Source of the DNA: Salinarimonas sp052380005
GTDB lineage: Bacteria > Pseudomonadota > Alphaproteobacteria > Rhizobiales > Beijerinckiaceae
Direction: 5' to 3' (one strand)
Assembly: GCA_052380005.1 (NCBI GenBank)
Contig: JBQTCJ010000018.1
DNA length: 64,000 bases
Part shown: one piece after another, positions 31,265 to 39,257 of the stretch
How positions within the stretch are numbered: the first letter of the stretch is position 1
Layout of the letters: each line of letters opens with the position of its first letter
Translations under genes and position numbers: made by a program
The notes under the pieces: generated by a model
Database searches by the model: none
What the model saw: only the letters and a program-made list of their open reading frames with translations
Told to the model about the DNA's origin: nothing

Positions 31265-32884
31265 ATGGTCACCTCCCATTCGTCCCGCGCCATGCCGAGT
31301 TCGCGCCGTGCCTGCGCGCTCGGTGCGGTCGGCGCATTCGCGCTGTTCCTGGGCGGCTGCGCGATGACGCCCAACCCGCTCTCGCTCGAGGAGCAGATCG
31401 TGCAGGCGGCGCAGGACCGCGCCGTCATGTACGCCTCGCAGCAGCCGATCTCCGGCCCGGTGACGCTCGAGGAGGCGCTCGCCCGCGCCATCAAGTACAA
31501 CCTCGACCACCGCGTCGCGCTGATGCAGCGGGCACTCGAAGACAGGGCGCTCGACGTCGCCACGGTCGACCTCCTGCCGGAGGTCGTCGGCCGCGCCGGC
31601 TACCGCACGCGCGACAACGTCCAGGCATCCTCCTCCCGGTCGATCCTCTCCGGCCGGGAGTCGCTCGAGCCGTCCACGAGCACCGAGGAGGTGCTGCGCA
31701 CGGCCGACCTGCAGGCTTCCTTCAGCACGCTCGACTTCGGGCTGAGCTACTACGGCGCCAAGGCGCAGGCGAACCGCCTCCTCGCCGCCGAGCAGCAGCG
31801 CCGGCGCATCGTCATCGACATCGCCGACCAGGTTCGCGCCGCCTACTGGGAGGCCGTGACCGCCGAGCAGCTCCAGCCGCGCGTGGCGCAGGCCCTCGCG
31901 GAGGCGCGCCAGGCGCTGTCCTTCGCTCGCCAGGCGGAGGACGAACGCCTGCTCCCGCCGCTCGAGACGCTCCAGTTCCAGCGCGCGCTGCTCGAGATCG
32001 TCCAGCAGCTCGAGGTGGTCGAAAGCGAGCTCGCGATCGCCAAGGCGCAGCTCGCCGGCCTGATGAACCTCCAGCCCGGTACCCGCTTCACGCTGGCTCC
32101 GCCGCGTCGTGCGCGCCCGGCGCGCCTGCCCTACCGGCTCGACGACCTCGAGGCGGTGGCGATGGTCCAGCGCCCGGAGATCCAGGAGGAGCTCTACGTC
32201 GCGCGCAACGTCGTGCTGGAGACGCGCTCGGAGATCCTGCGGCTGCTTCCGGGCCTGTCGCTGTTCGGCGGCGTGAACTACGATTCGAACGACTTCCTGG
32301 TCAACAATTCCTGGGCCGACGCCGGGGTTTCCGTGACCTGGAACCTGCTGCGGCTCGTCGCCGTGCCGTCCATCCTCGCCGAGGGCGAGGCGCGCCAGGA
32401 GCTCGCCGAGACGCGCCGGCTGGCGCTGCGCATGGCGATCCTCACGCAGGTCAACCTCGCCTACCGCCGCTACCAACGTGCGCACCGGCTCTACGATCGC
32501 TCGGCCTCGATCGAGCGCGTCGAGCAGCGCATCGCCCAGGCGACGCGCGCCGCCGAGGAGGAGGATGCCTCCAACCTGCTCGAGCGCGTGCGCGCCCAGG
32601 CCGCGTCCGTGCTCGCCACCCGCTCCCGCAACCGTGCCTTCGCGGAGGTTCAGAACGCGCTCGGATCGGTGTATGCTGCCGCTGGCCTCGACCCGCTCCC
32701 CACGACGGTGGAGGACGGCGACCTCGAGACGCTCGCCGCGGCCATCGCCGCGATGGCGGCGCGCATCGACGCCGGGCGGATCGAGCTGCCGACCGTGCCT
32801 CCGGCGCAGCCCGTGCCGGTGGCGGCGAACGTGCCGGCCGCTGTCTACGCGGCCATTCCCCCGGCGCGCCCCGCCGCGGAGTGA
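31265..32884 (+). CDS. TolC/OprM-family outer-membrane channel, predicted lipoprotein
   Basis: This 539-residue protein has a lipoprotein signal: a hydrophobic stretch ends in the lipobox LGGC, with Cys at residue 32 counted from 31265, or 23 from an ATG at 31292. Two outer-membrane efflux repeats follow, rich in long amphipathic helices: LEEALARAIKYNLDHR (about 74), QVRAAYWEAVTAEQL (about 190), ELAIAKAQLAGLMNLQPG (about 258), and in the second half VAMVQRPEIQEE and LRLLPGLSLFGGVNYDSN. It would form the tunnel through the outer membrane. It lies 96 bases after the giant gene and 26 before the first HlyD gene, so it is very likely the exit channel for that protein. Confidence 0.88.
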   Translation: MVTSHSSRAMPSSRRACALGAVGAFALFLGGCAMTPNPLSLEEQIVQAAQDRAVMYASQQPISGPVTLEEALARAIKYNLDHRVALMQRALEDRALDVATVDLLPEVVGRAGYRTRDNVQASSSRSILSGRESLEPSTSTEEVLRTADLQASFSTLDFGLSYYGAKAQANRLLAAEQQRRRIVIDIADQVRAAYWEAVTAEQLQPRVAQALAEARQALSFARQAEDERLLPPLETLQFQRALLEIVQQLEVVESELAIAKAQLAGLMNLQPGTRFTLAPPRRARPARLPYRLDDLEAVAMVQRPEIQEELYVARNVVLETRSEILRLLPGLSLFGGVNYDSNDFLVNNSWADAGVSVTWNLLRLVAVPSILAEGEARQELAETRRLALRMAILTQVNLAYRRYQRAHRLYDRSASIERVEQRIAQATRAAEEEDASNLLERVRAQAASVLATRSRNRAFAEVQNALGSVYAAAGLDPLPTTVEDGDLETLAAAIAAMAARIDAGRIELPTVPPAQPVPVAANVPAAVYAAIPPARPAAE

Positions 32885-32910
32885 GAGGGGGAGGCATCGA
32901 GGAGGCTCGC

Positions 32911-33774
32911 ATGCGCGTCATCCGCAGTCCGTTCGCCTCGCGCGCGCTCGCGGCGGCACTCGGCCTCCTCGCCGCCGGCTTTCTCGTCGTCCCGGGCTCC
33001 CGCGTCGTCGGTCCGGCCGCCGCGCAGGATCTCTACGCGCCGCCGCCGCTGGTCGCGCCGGACGGCGCGGCAGGCGGCGAGCCGGGCGGCTGGAGCGCGA
33101 CCGGCGTCGAGACCGAGATCCGCGCGCAGATCTCGCCGCGACGCCACACGGTCCTCTCCACCGAGATCCCGGGCAAGATCGTCACGCTGGGCCTGCGCGA
33201 GGGGGAGCGTTTCGCGCAGGGCGATCTCCTCGCCGCCATAGACTGCGCCGCGCACGAGGCGCGGCGCGATCGCGCCGCGGCACAGGAGGAGGCCGCCCGC
33301 CGGCGTCTCGAGACCGCCGGGCGGCTCGACCGGCTCTCCTCGATCAGCCGGCTCGAGGTCGACGAGGCCCGCTCCGCCCTCGTCGCAGCTCAGGCCGAGA
33401 CGGCGCTGGCGCAGGTCTTCGTCGACCGCTGCGTGATCCGTGCGCCCTTCGACGGGCGTGTCGTCGAGCGGCGCGCCCAGGAGCATCAATACGTCGGCGA
33501 AGGCGCCGAGCTCCTCGCCATCCTGGACGACACGGCGCTCGAGGCGGAGATGCTCGTCCCCTCGCGCTGGCTGCGCTGGCTCGCGCCGGGCCAGAGCTTT
33601 GCGCTCGTGGTCGACGAGCTCGGCCTGACGATCGAGGCCGAGATCGCCCGCATCGGCGCGCGGGTCGATCCGGTCAGCCAGTCGGTCAAGGTCTTCGGCC
33701 GCATTCCCCAGGGCACGCCCGGCCTCGTCGCCGGCATGAGCGGCGTCGCCCGCCTCGCACCGCCCGACGGATGA
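32911..33774 (+). CDS. HlyD-family periplasmic adaptor (short)
   Basis: This 287-residue membrane-fusion protein has a hydrophobic N-terminus (about residues 10-35, ALAAALGLLAAGFLVVPG), a lipoyl-like half (ISPRRHTVLSTEIPGKIVTLGLREGE, in two parts), a short coiled coil (about 105-165), and the paired lipoyl half FVDRCVIRAPFDGRVVER (about 170). A beta-barrel domain ends it (VSQSVKVFGRIP). GGAGG lies 5-9 bases before the ATG. It bridges an inner-membrane component to the TolC-like channel. Its stop overlaps the next start (ATGA), indicating coupled translation. Confidence 0.88.
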   Translation: MRVIRSPFASRALAAALGLLAAGFLVVPGSRVVGPAAAQDLYAPPPLVAPDGAAGGEPGGWSATGVETEIRAQISPRRHTVLSTEIPGKIVTLGLREGERFAQGDLLAAIDCAAHEARRDRAAAQEEAARRRLETAGRLDRLSSISRLEVDEARSALVAAQAETALAQVFVDRCVIRAPFDGRVVERRAQEHQYVGEGAELLAILDDTALEAEMLVPSRWLRWLAPGQSFALVVDELGLTIEAEIARIGARVDPVSQSVKVFGRIPQGTPGLVAGMSGVARLAPPDG

Positions 33775-35129
33775 ACCACCCGCCCGATCGCCGCCTCGTC
33801 GCGCTCTCGGCGCTGCTGGAGGTCGAGAAGCGCGCCCGCGCCGCCACGAGCGCGGAGGCGCTCGGCTTCGTACTCGTCAACGACACGCATCTCGTCGTGC
33901 CCTACCGGCAGGCGGCGCTTCTGCGCGCCGACACAGGCCGGATCGAAGCGCTGTCGGGCCTCGCCACGCCCGATCCGGACGCGCCCTTCACACGGCGCCT
34001 CGCCGGCCTGCTGAAGCGCATCGCCGCCCGCACGGACGCCGCCGCGGGACCGCGCGCGGTCGACCTGCCGTCGCTGCCGGAGGAGGCGGGCGACAAGCCG
34101 GATACGGAGACGATCGGCTTCCTCGGCGCGCATCTTCCCGCCCGGCTCGCACTCGTCCCCCTCGTGCGCTGCGGCGAGGTCCGGGCGCTGCTGCTGCTGG
34201 CGCGCGAGGAGCCCTTCGGGCCGGCGGAGCTCCAGGTTCTCGGCCACCTCGCCGATGCTTACGCCCATGCCTGGACGGCGCTCGTCGGCGCGCGCGGCCG
34301 GCGCGGGCGCCTGCGCCGCCGCGGCCTCGTCGCCGCGGCGGCCGCCCTCGCCGCGTTCGTGATCCTGGCGCTGCCCGTGCGCCAGTCGGTGCTCGCGCCG
34401 GCGGAGGTCGTGGCCGAGGACGCCGCCCTCGTCACCGCCCCCGTCGACGGCGTCGTCGAGACCGTTCACGTCGAGCCGAACGCGGCCGTCGCCGCCGGGG
34501 ACCTCCTCGTCACGCTCGACGGGCGCGAGCTCGCGGCACGGCTCGAGATCGCCCGCCAGGCGCTCGCCGTCGCCGAGGCGGAGCTGCGGCAGGCGCGCCA
34601 GCAGGCGGTGTTCGACGACCGCTCGCGGGCGCGCATCGCCATCCTCGAAGGACGCCGCGAGCAGAATGCCGCCGAGGTCGCCTTCGTCGAGGAGACGCTC
34701 GCGCGCATCCGCATATCGGCCCCGCGTGGCGGCATCGCGGTCTTCGACGACGCCTCCGACTGGGAGGGTCGGCCGGTGGCGCTCGGCGAGCGCATCATGC
34801 AGGTGGCGGACCCCGGCATGCGGGCGCTCGAGATCCACCTCGCGGTGGCCGACGCGATCGTGCTCGAGCCGGGCGCCGAGGTGCGCTTCTTCCTCAACAT
34901 CGACCCCGCGGACCCGGTCACGGCCACGCTCCTGCGCGCCGGCTACCGGGCGACGCCCACGCCCGACGGCGTCATGGCCTACCGCCTGCGCGCGGGCTTC
35001 GACGCCCACGACCCGCGCCTGCGGATCGGGCTGCGCGGCACGGCCAAGCTCTACGGCGAGCGCACGATCCTCGCCCTCTACCTGCTGCGCCGGCCGATCG
35101 CCGCCGCGCGGCTGTGGCTCGGGCTGTGA
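33771..35129 (+). CDS. Membrane HlyD-type adaptor with N-terminal GAF-like domain
   Basis: This 452-residue protein has a cytoplasmic region of about 180 residues resembling a degenerate GAF sensor fold (LVNDTHLVVPYRQAALLRADTG in two parts; LVPLVRCGEVRALLLLAREEP; then a helix). One membrane helix follows (about 187-205, GLVAAAAALAAFVILALPV), then a lipoyl/coiled-coil adaptor (VDGVVETVHVEPNAAVAAGD, about 225-245; RISAPRGGIAVFDDASDW, about 320). The adaptor order is HlyD-like. The GAF-like call is a fold guess from pattern. It overlaps both neighbours by 4 bases (ATGA, GTGA), so the three genes form one coupled unit. Confidence 0.78.
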   Translation: MNHPPDRRLVALSALLEVEKRARAATSAEALGFVLVNDTHLVVPYRQAALLRADTGRIEALSGLATPDPDAPFTRRLAGLLKRIAARTDAAAGPRAVDLPSLPEEAGDKPDTETIGFLGAHLPARLALVPLVRCGEVRALLLLAREEPFGPAELQVLGHLADAYAHAWTALVGARGRRGRLRRRGLVAAAAALAAFVILALPVRQSVLAPAEVVAEDAALVTAPVDGVVETVHVEPNAAVAAGDLLVTLDGRELAARLEIARQALAVAEAELRQARQQAVFDDRSRARIAILEGRREQNAAEVAFVEETLARIRISAPRGGIAVFDDASDWEGRPVALGERIMQVADPGMRALEIHLAVADAIVLEPGAEVRFFLNIDPADPVTATLLRAGYRATPTPDGVMAYRLRAGFDAHDPRLRIGLRGTAKLYGERTILALYLLRRPIAAARLWLGL

Positions 35130-37294
35130 GCGGAACGTTCGCCATCGGCGGCGCGCCACGTTCGGGGGGATCCGCCCGAGCTCCGGCGCCAGGTCCGGCG
35201 CTCCCGCCGCTGCGCGAGGAGATCGTGCTCCACGAGGGACCGCCCGGCGGCGACGGCGCGCCGACCTGGACGCTGGAGGACCCCGCCCGCGCGCGCTACT
35301 TCCGAATCGGCTGGGCCGAGGTCGAGATGCTCGCGCGCTGGGAGGCGGGCGACCCGGCTGCGATCGCCGCGGCCGTCTCGCAGGCGACGACGCTCGCGCT
35401 CGCGCCCGCCGACGTCGAGGCCTTCGCGCGCTTCCTCGTCTCGGCCAACCTCGTCCAGGTGCGCGGGCCGGACGCCAACGCGCGGCTCGTCGAGCAGAAG
35501 CGTGCGGGCCGGATGGGCCCGCTGACGGCGGCCCTGAAGAACTACCTCTTCATCCGCATCCCGCTCGTGCGGCCGGACGCCTTCCTCGGCGCCACGCTGC
35601 CGCTCGCACGGCCGTTCTTCGGCGCGGTGTTTCGCTGGCTCAGCATCGCCGCCGGCGTGCTCGGCGTGGCGCTGGCCCTGCGGCAGTGGGACGCCTTCCT
35701 CACCACCTTCGTCTACCTGTTCTCCTGGCAGGGCGCGCTCGCGGTGGGCCTCGCGCTGGTGGCTGCGAAGCTGCTGCACGAGCTCGGCCACGCCTACGCC
35801 GCCAAGCGCGAGGGGCTGCCCGTGCCGACCATGGGCGTCGCGCTCATGGTGCTCTACCCCGTCCTCTACACGGACACGACCGCGGGCTGGCGGCTGACGG
35901 ACCGGCGCGCGCGCCTGCGCATCGGCTATGCCGGCATGGCGATCGAGCTCGCGCTCGCCTCCTGGATGACGCTCGCCTGGAGCTTCCTGCCGGACGGGCC
36001 GGTGCGCTCCGCCGCCTTCGTGCTCGCCACCACGACCTGGATCATGACGCTGGCCGTCAACCTCAACCCCTTCATGCGCTTCGACGGGTACTTCCTCCTG
36101 TCGGACCTGATCGACGCGCCGAACCTCCAGGACCGCGCCTTCCGCCACGCCCGCTGGCGCCTGCGCGAGGCGCTGTTCGGCTTCGGCGAGCCGCCGCCGG
36201 AGCCGCTCTCGCGCAGGCGCGGGCGGCTCTTCGTCGCCTATGCGATCGGCACCTGGCTGTACCGCTTCTTCCTGTTCCTCGGCATCGCGCTCCTCGTCTA
36301 CCACCTCTTCTTCAAGCTGCTCGGCATCCTGCTGATGGTGGTCGAGCTCGCCTGGTTCATCGGCCGCCCCATCGCGCTCGAGATCGCGGAATGGGCCAAG
36401 CGCCGGGAGGCCTACCGGCTCAACCGGCACACCGTGGCGACGGGGCTCGCGGCCGCGGGGCTCGTCGTGTTGGCGATCGTGCCGTGGTCGAGCGCGGTCA
36501 ACGCGCCCGCCCTCTTCGAGGCCGAGGAGCGGGTGCAGGTGCACGCGCCCGTCGGCGCGCGGCTCGAGGTCGCCGCCGCGGCGCACGGAGCGCGGGTCGC
36601 CGCGGGCGATCCGCTGTTCGGCTTCGTCTCGCCGGACATGGACTACCGCCTCGCCGAGGTCGAGCGCCGCATCGCGGTGCTGCGCTGGCGCGCCTCGGTC
36701 GAGATCGGGGCCGGCGTGGAGGGCGCGAGCCGGGACGTGATCTTCTCCGAGCTCGAGGGTGCGGTCGCCGAGCGCGCGGCGCTGCGGCGCCTGGCCGAGC
36801 GCCTCTCGGTGACGGCGCCGATCGACGGGCGGGTCGTCGAGCTCGCCGAGGACGCGCGTCCGGGGACCTGGATGCCGGAGGGCGCCTGGCTCGCCACCAT
36901 TGCGGCGCCGGGTACGGGCGAAGTCGCGGCCTATGTGCGCGAGGCCGATCTCGCGCGCATCGCGCCCGGCGCCCAGGCGACGTTCCACGCCGACGCGCCG
37001 GGCCGCGCGCCCGTGCCGCTCGTCGTCGCGCGCATCTCCGAGACGGCGACGCGCCGCCTCGACGCCACGCCCGAGCTCGCCTCGGACCACGGCGGCGGCA
37101 TCGCCGCGAACCTGCGCGACGGCGCGCTCGTGCCCCACGAGGCGGTCTATCGCGTCGTCCTGCGGCCCGTGGAGAGCGGCGCGCCGGAGATGGCGCTGCG
37201 CGGCACGGTGCGCCTCGACGGCGAGGCGGAGAGCTTCGTCGCGCGCGCCTGGCGGGCGGCGGTGGCGGTGGTGGTGCGCGAGAGCGGGTTCTGA
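35126..37294 (+). CDS. M50 site-2-protease-like membrane protein fused to a HlyD-like domain
   Basis: This 722-residue protein starts at a GTG overlapping the previous stop (GTGA). Residues 1-130 are a soluble domain (FRIGWAEVEMLARWEAGD) of the kind found before M50 transporters. The membrane core has the zinc motif LLHELGHAYAAK (about 214-225) and the second S2P motif NLNPFMRFDGYFLL (about 312-325), both intact. More helices follow (to about 455), then a lipoyl-type adaptor (VQVHAPVGARLEV about 470; VTAPIDGRVVELAED about 565) with a short helical insert. It could process or lead the giant protein through the inner membrane. It converges on a dehydratase gene 13 bases away. Confidence 0.85.
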   Translation: MSGTFAIGGAPRSGGSARAPAPGPALPPLREEIVLHEGPPGGDGAPTWTLEDPARARYFRIGWAEVEMLARWEAGDPAAIAAAVSQATTLALAPADVEAFARFLVSANLVQVRGPDANARLVEQKRAGRMGPLTAALKNYLFIRIPLVRPDAFLGATLPLARPFFGAVFRWLSIAAGVLGVALALRQWDAFLTTFVYLFSWQGALAVGLALVAAKLLHELGHAYAAKREGLPVPTMGVALMVLYPVLYTDTTAGWRLTDRRARLRIGYAGMAIELALASWMTLAWSFLPDGPVRSAAFVLATTTWIMTLAVNLNPFMRFDGYFLLSDLIDAPNLQDRAFRHARWRLREALFGFGEPPPEPLSRRRGRLFVAYAIGTWLYRFFLFLGIALLVYHLFFKLLGILLMVVELAWFIGRPIALEIAEWAKRREAYRLNRHTVATGLAAAGLVVLAIVPWSSAVNAPALFEAEERVQVHAPVGARLEVAAAAHGARVAAGDPLFGFVSPDMDYRLAEVERRIAVLRWRASVEIGAGVEGASRDVIFSELEGAVAERAALRRLAERLSVTAPIDGRVVELAEDARPGTWMPEGAWLATIAAPGTGEVAAYVREADLARIAPGAQATFHADAPGRAPVPLVVARISETATRRLDATPELASDHGGGIAANLRDGALVPHEAVYRVVLRPVESGAPEMALRGTVRLDGEAESFVARAWRAAVAVVVRESGF

Positions 37295-37307
37295 GGTCCC
37301 GCTCCGC

Positions 37308-38267
37308 TCACCCGAGCGCGTCGAGCGCCGCGAGATCGACGTTCGCGCCGCACAGGAGCACGCCCACCCGCTCCCCCCGCGTCGCGCGGTAGGCGCCCGA
37401 CGTCAGCGCCGCCAGCGCCGCGGCGCCACCCGGCTCGGTGGCGATGCGGAAGTCGCGCCACAGCATCCGCTGGGCGTCGACGATCGCGTCGTCCGCGACG
37501 AGCGCCACGTGGTCGACGGTCGCGAGCGCGATCTCCGTGACGAGCCGCCCGGCGGCGCGGGCGCCGAGCGAATCGGCGGCGACCGAGTTCACCTCGACGT
37601 CGATGGGCTCGCCCGCCGCGAGCGCCGCGAACAGCGCGCACGAGCCCGTCGGCTCGACGCCCACCACCTTCACGCGCCCGCCGAGCCAGGCACCGATGCC
37701 GGCGACGAGCCCGCCGCCGCCGACCGCGACGAGCACGGTGTCGAGGCCGCCCGCGGCGTCCTCCTCCCATTCGAGCGCGACCGTGCCCTGGCCGGCGATG
37801 GTCGCCTGCGCATCGTAGGCGTGGACCGAGAGCGCGCCGGTCGCGGCGATGTGCATGCCGCAGGCGAACAGGGCGTCGGCGTAGCGCGGCCCGCCGATCC
37901 GCACGTCCGCGCCCATGCGGCGGATGACGTCCACCTTGGCGCGCGGCGAGATCTCCGGCACGAAGATCGTGGCGCGGTGGCCGAGCTCGCGGGCGGCGTA
38001 GGCGACGGCGGCGCCGTGGTTGCCGCCGGACGCGGCGGCGACGCCCGCCTCGGGGACCGTCTCGCCCAGGAGGTTGTTGAAGGCGCCGCGCGCCTTGAAC
38101 GAGCCGGCGTGCTGGAGGAACTCGAGCTTGAGGGAGACGAGGCCTTCGTGCCCGAAGGCGTTCTCCAGCCGCCAGGTCGGCGTGCGCCGGACGTGGGGCG
38201 CGATGCGCCGGTGGGCGTCCTGGATGTCCCGGGGCGTGACGGGAAGCGGGCTCGCGGGGGCGGTCAT
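37308..38267 (-). CDS. PLP-dependent threonine/serine dehydratase-like enzyme
   Basis: This 319-residue fold-type II PLP enzyme has the Schiff-base lysine in QHAGSFKARGAFNNL (about residue 58), the substrate loop ASGGNHGAAVAYAARELG (about 80-97) and the phosphate-binding GGGGLVAG (about 183-190). It resembles catabolic threonine dehydratase or serine racemase proteins without the regulatory ACT domain. The likely reaction is deamination of threonine or serine to the 2-keto acid. It is transcribed alone, convergent with the export operon. Confidence 0.86.
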   Translation of the reverse strand: MTAPASPLPVTPRDIQDAHRRIAPHVRRTPTWRLENAFGHEGLVSLKLEFLQHAGSFKARGAFNNLLGETVPEAGVAAASGGNHGAAVAYAARELGHRATIFVPEISPRAKVDVIRRMGADVRIGGPRYADALFACGMHIAATGALSVHAYDAQATIAGQGTVALEWEEDAAGGLDTVLVAVGGGGLVAGIGAWLGGRVKVVGVEPTGSCALFAALAAGEPIDVEVNSVAADSLGARAAGRLVTEIALATVDHVALVADDAIVDAQRMLWRDFRIATEPGGAAALAALTSGAYRATRGERVGVLLCGANVDLAALDALG

Positions 38268-38361
38268 CGGTCTCTCCCTTGTCTGCCCCCTTCCTAGTCC
38301 GCCCCGGCGCGCCGCGCCAGGACGCCCCCGCCCGGGCGGCCTTTGCGAAAGCGCGAGGCCC

Positions 38362-39111
38362 TCACGCCCAGATCGCCACGGCGAGCCCGTGCGCGTCGCG
38401 CTCCGGCGGATCGGGAAAGGCCTGCGCCGCCCCCTCGGCCAGGCGCCGCGCCACGACGAGGCAGGCGAGGGCGTCGATCAGGTCGTCGGGACCCGCCCCG
38501 CGCGGGCGCTCGGCTGCGATCAGCGCGGGCGCGACCCCGGCCTCGCGGAGCAGCGCGCGGCGCGCGTCGAGCCCCGGCTGATGCGGGCTTCCGCGCACCT
38601 TCTTGGGCGTGTCGAGCGCCCGCTCCCCGTTCATGCGCCAGAAGGCGACCTCGGGGTGGCACTCGAAGACGCGCCCGGCGTCCGCCGGCCGGGCGCGCAG
38701 GAGCGCGTCGATCTCGCGCACCTTCGGGAACAGCATGAAGCCCTGCTTGGAGACCTTGCGCGGCGGGGTCGAGGTGGCGAGCGCGGCGGCGCAGGCCTGC
38801 GCGTAGCCGTCCGCGTAGACCGCCGCGCGCGCCGGCATCGAGAACACGCTCGACTGGCGCGCACCGAGCAGCGGGCGCACCGCCTGCTCCGCCGCCCGGC
38901 CGGGACCGACGATGCGCTCGGGCAAGCCGATCGGCATGTCGATCGCCACCACGCGCGGCGCCTCGGGCGCGTCGAGGATCGCCGCGAGATCCGGCGCCCC
39001 GCGCAGGCGCGGCGGCTCGGCGCCGTCGAGGCGTTCGAAGGCGACCACCCAGCCGCCGGGGCAGCCGTCGGCGCCGGCGATCCAGGGGGAGGGGGGCGTC
39101 CGAGACGTCAT
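38362..39111 (-). CDS. DUF429 family protein
   Basis: This 249-residue protein has the DUF429 pattern: AGADGCPGGWVVA (about residues 12-24), VVAIDMPIGLPE (about 57-68), RQSSVFSMPARAAVYA (about 88), KQGFMLFPKVREID (about 122), and FECHPEVAFWRMNG (about 146), with conserved Asp/Glu residues in each. The fold is RNase H-like, with possible nuclease activity, but its function is unknown. The ATG at 39111 gives the standard N-terminus. It is divergent from the antiporter gene, with 146 bases between. Confidence 0.82.
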   Translation of the reverse strand: MTSRTPPSPWIAGADGCPGGWVVAFERLDGAEPPRLRGAPDLAAILDAPEAPRVVAIDMPIGLPERIVGPGRAAEQAVRPLLGARQSSVFSMPARAAVYADGYAQACAAALATSTPPRKVSKQGFMLFPKVREIDALLRARPADAGRVFECHPEVAFWRMNGERALDTPKKVRGSPHQPGLDARRALLREAGVAPALIAAERPRGAGPDDLIDALACLVVARRLAEGAAQAFPDPPERDAHGLAVAIWA

Positions 39112-39257
39112 GCGGCGGCCGGGGTTCCGATGCGGGACGTGTCCGGTGGAGATAGGGCAGCGCCGCCCGGCGGGCACGTCCGCGCTTGATCTGGAGCATT
39201 GACCCGCGGGCCGGCGCCGGGCAGCCTCCGAGCCCATTCCACAGGAGCACGCTGCGT

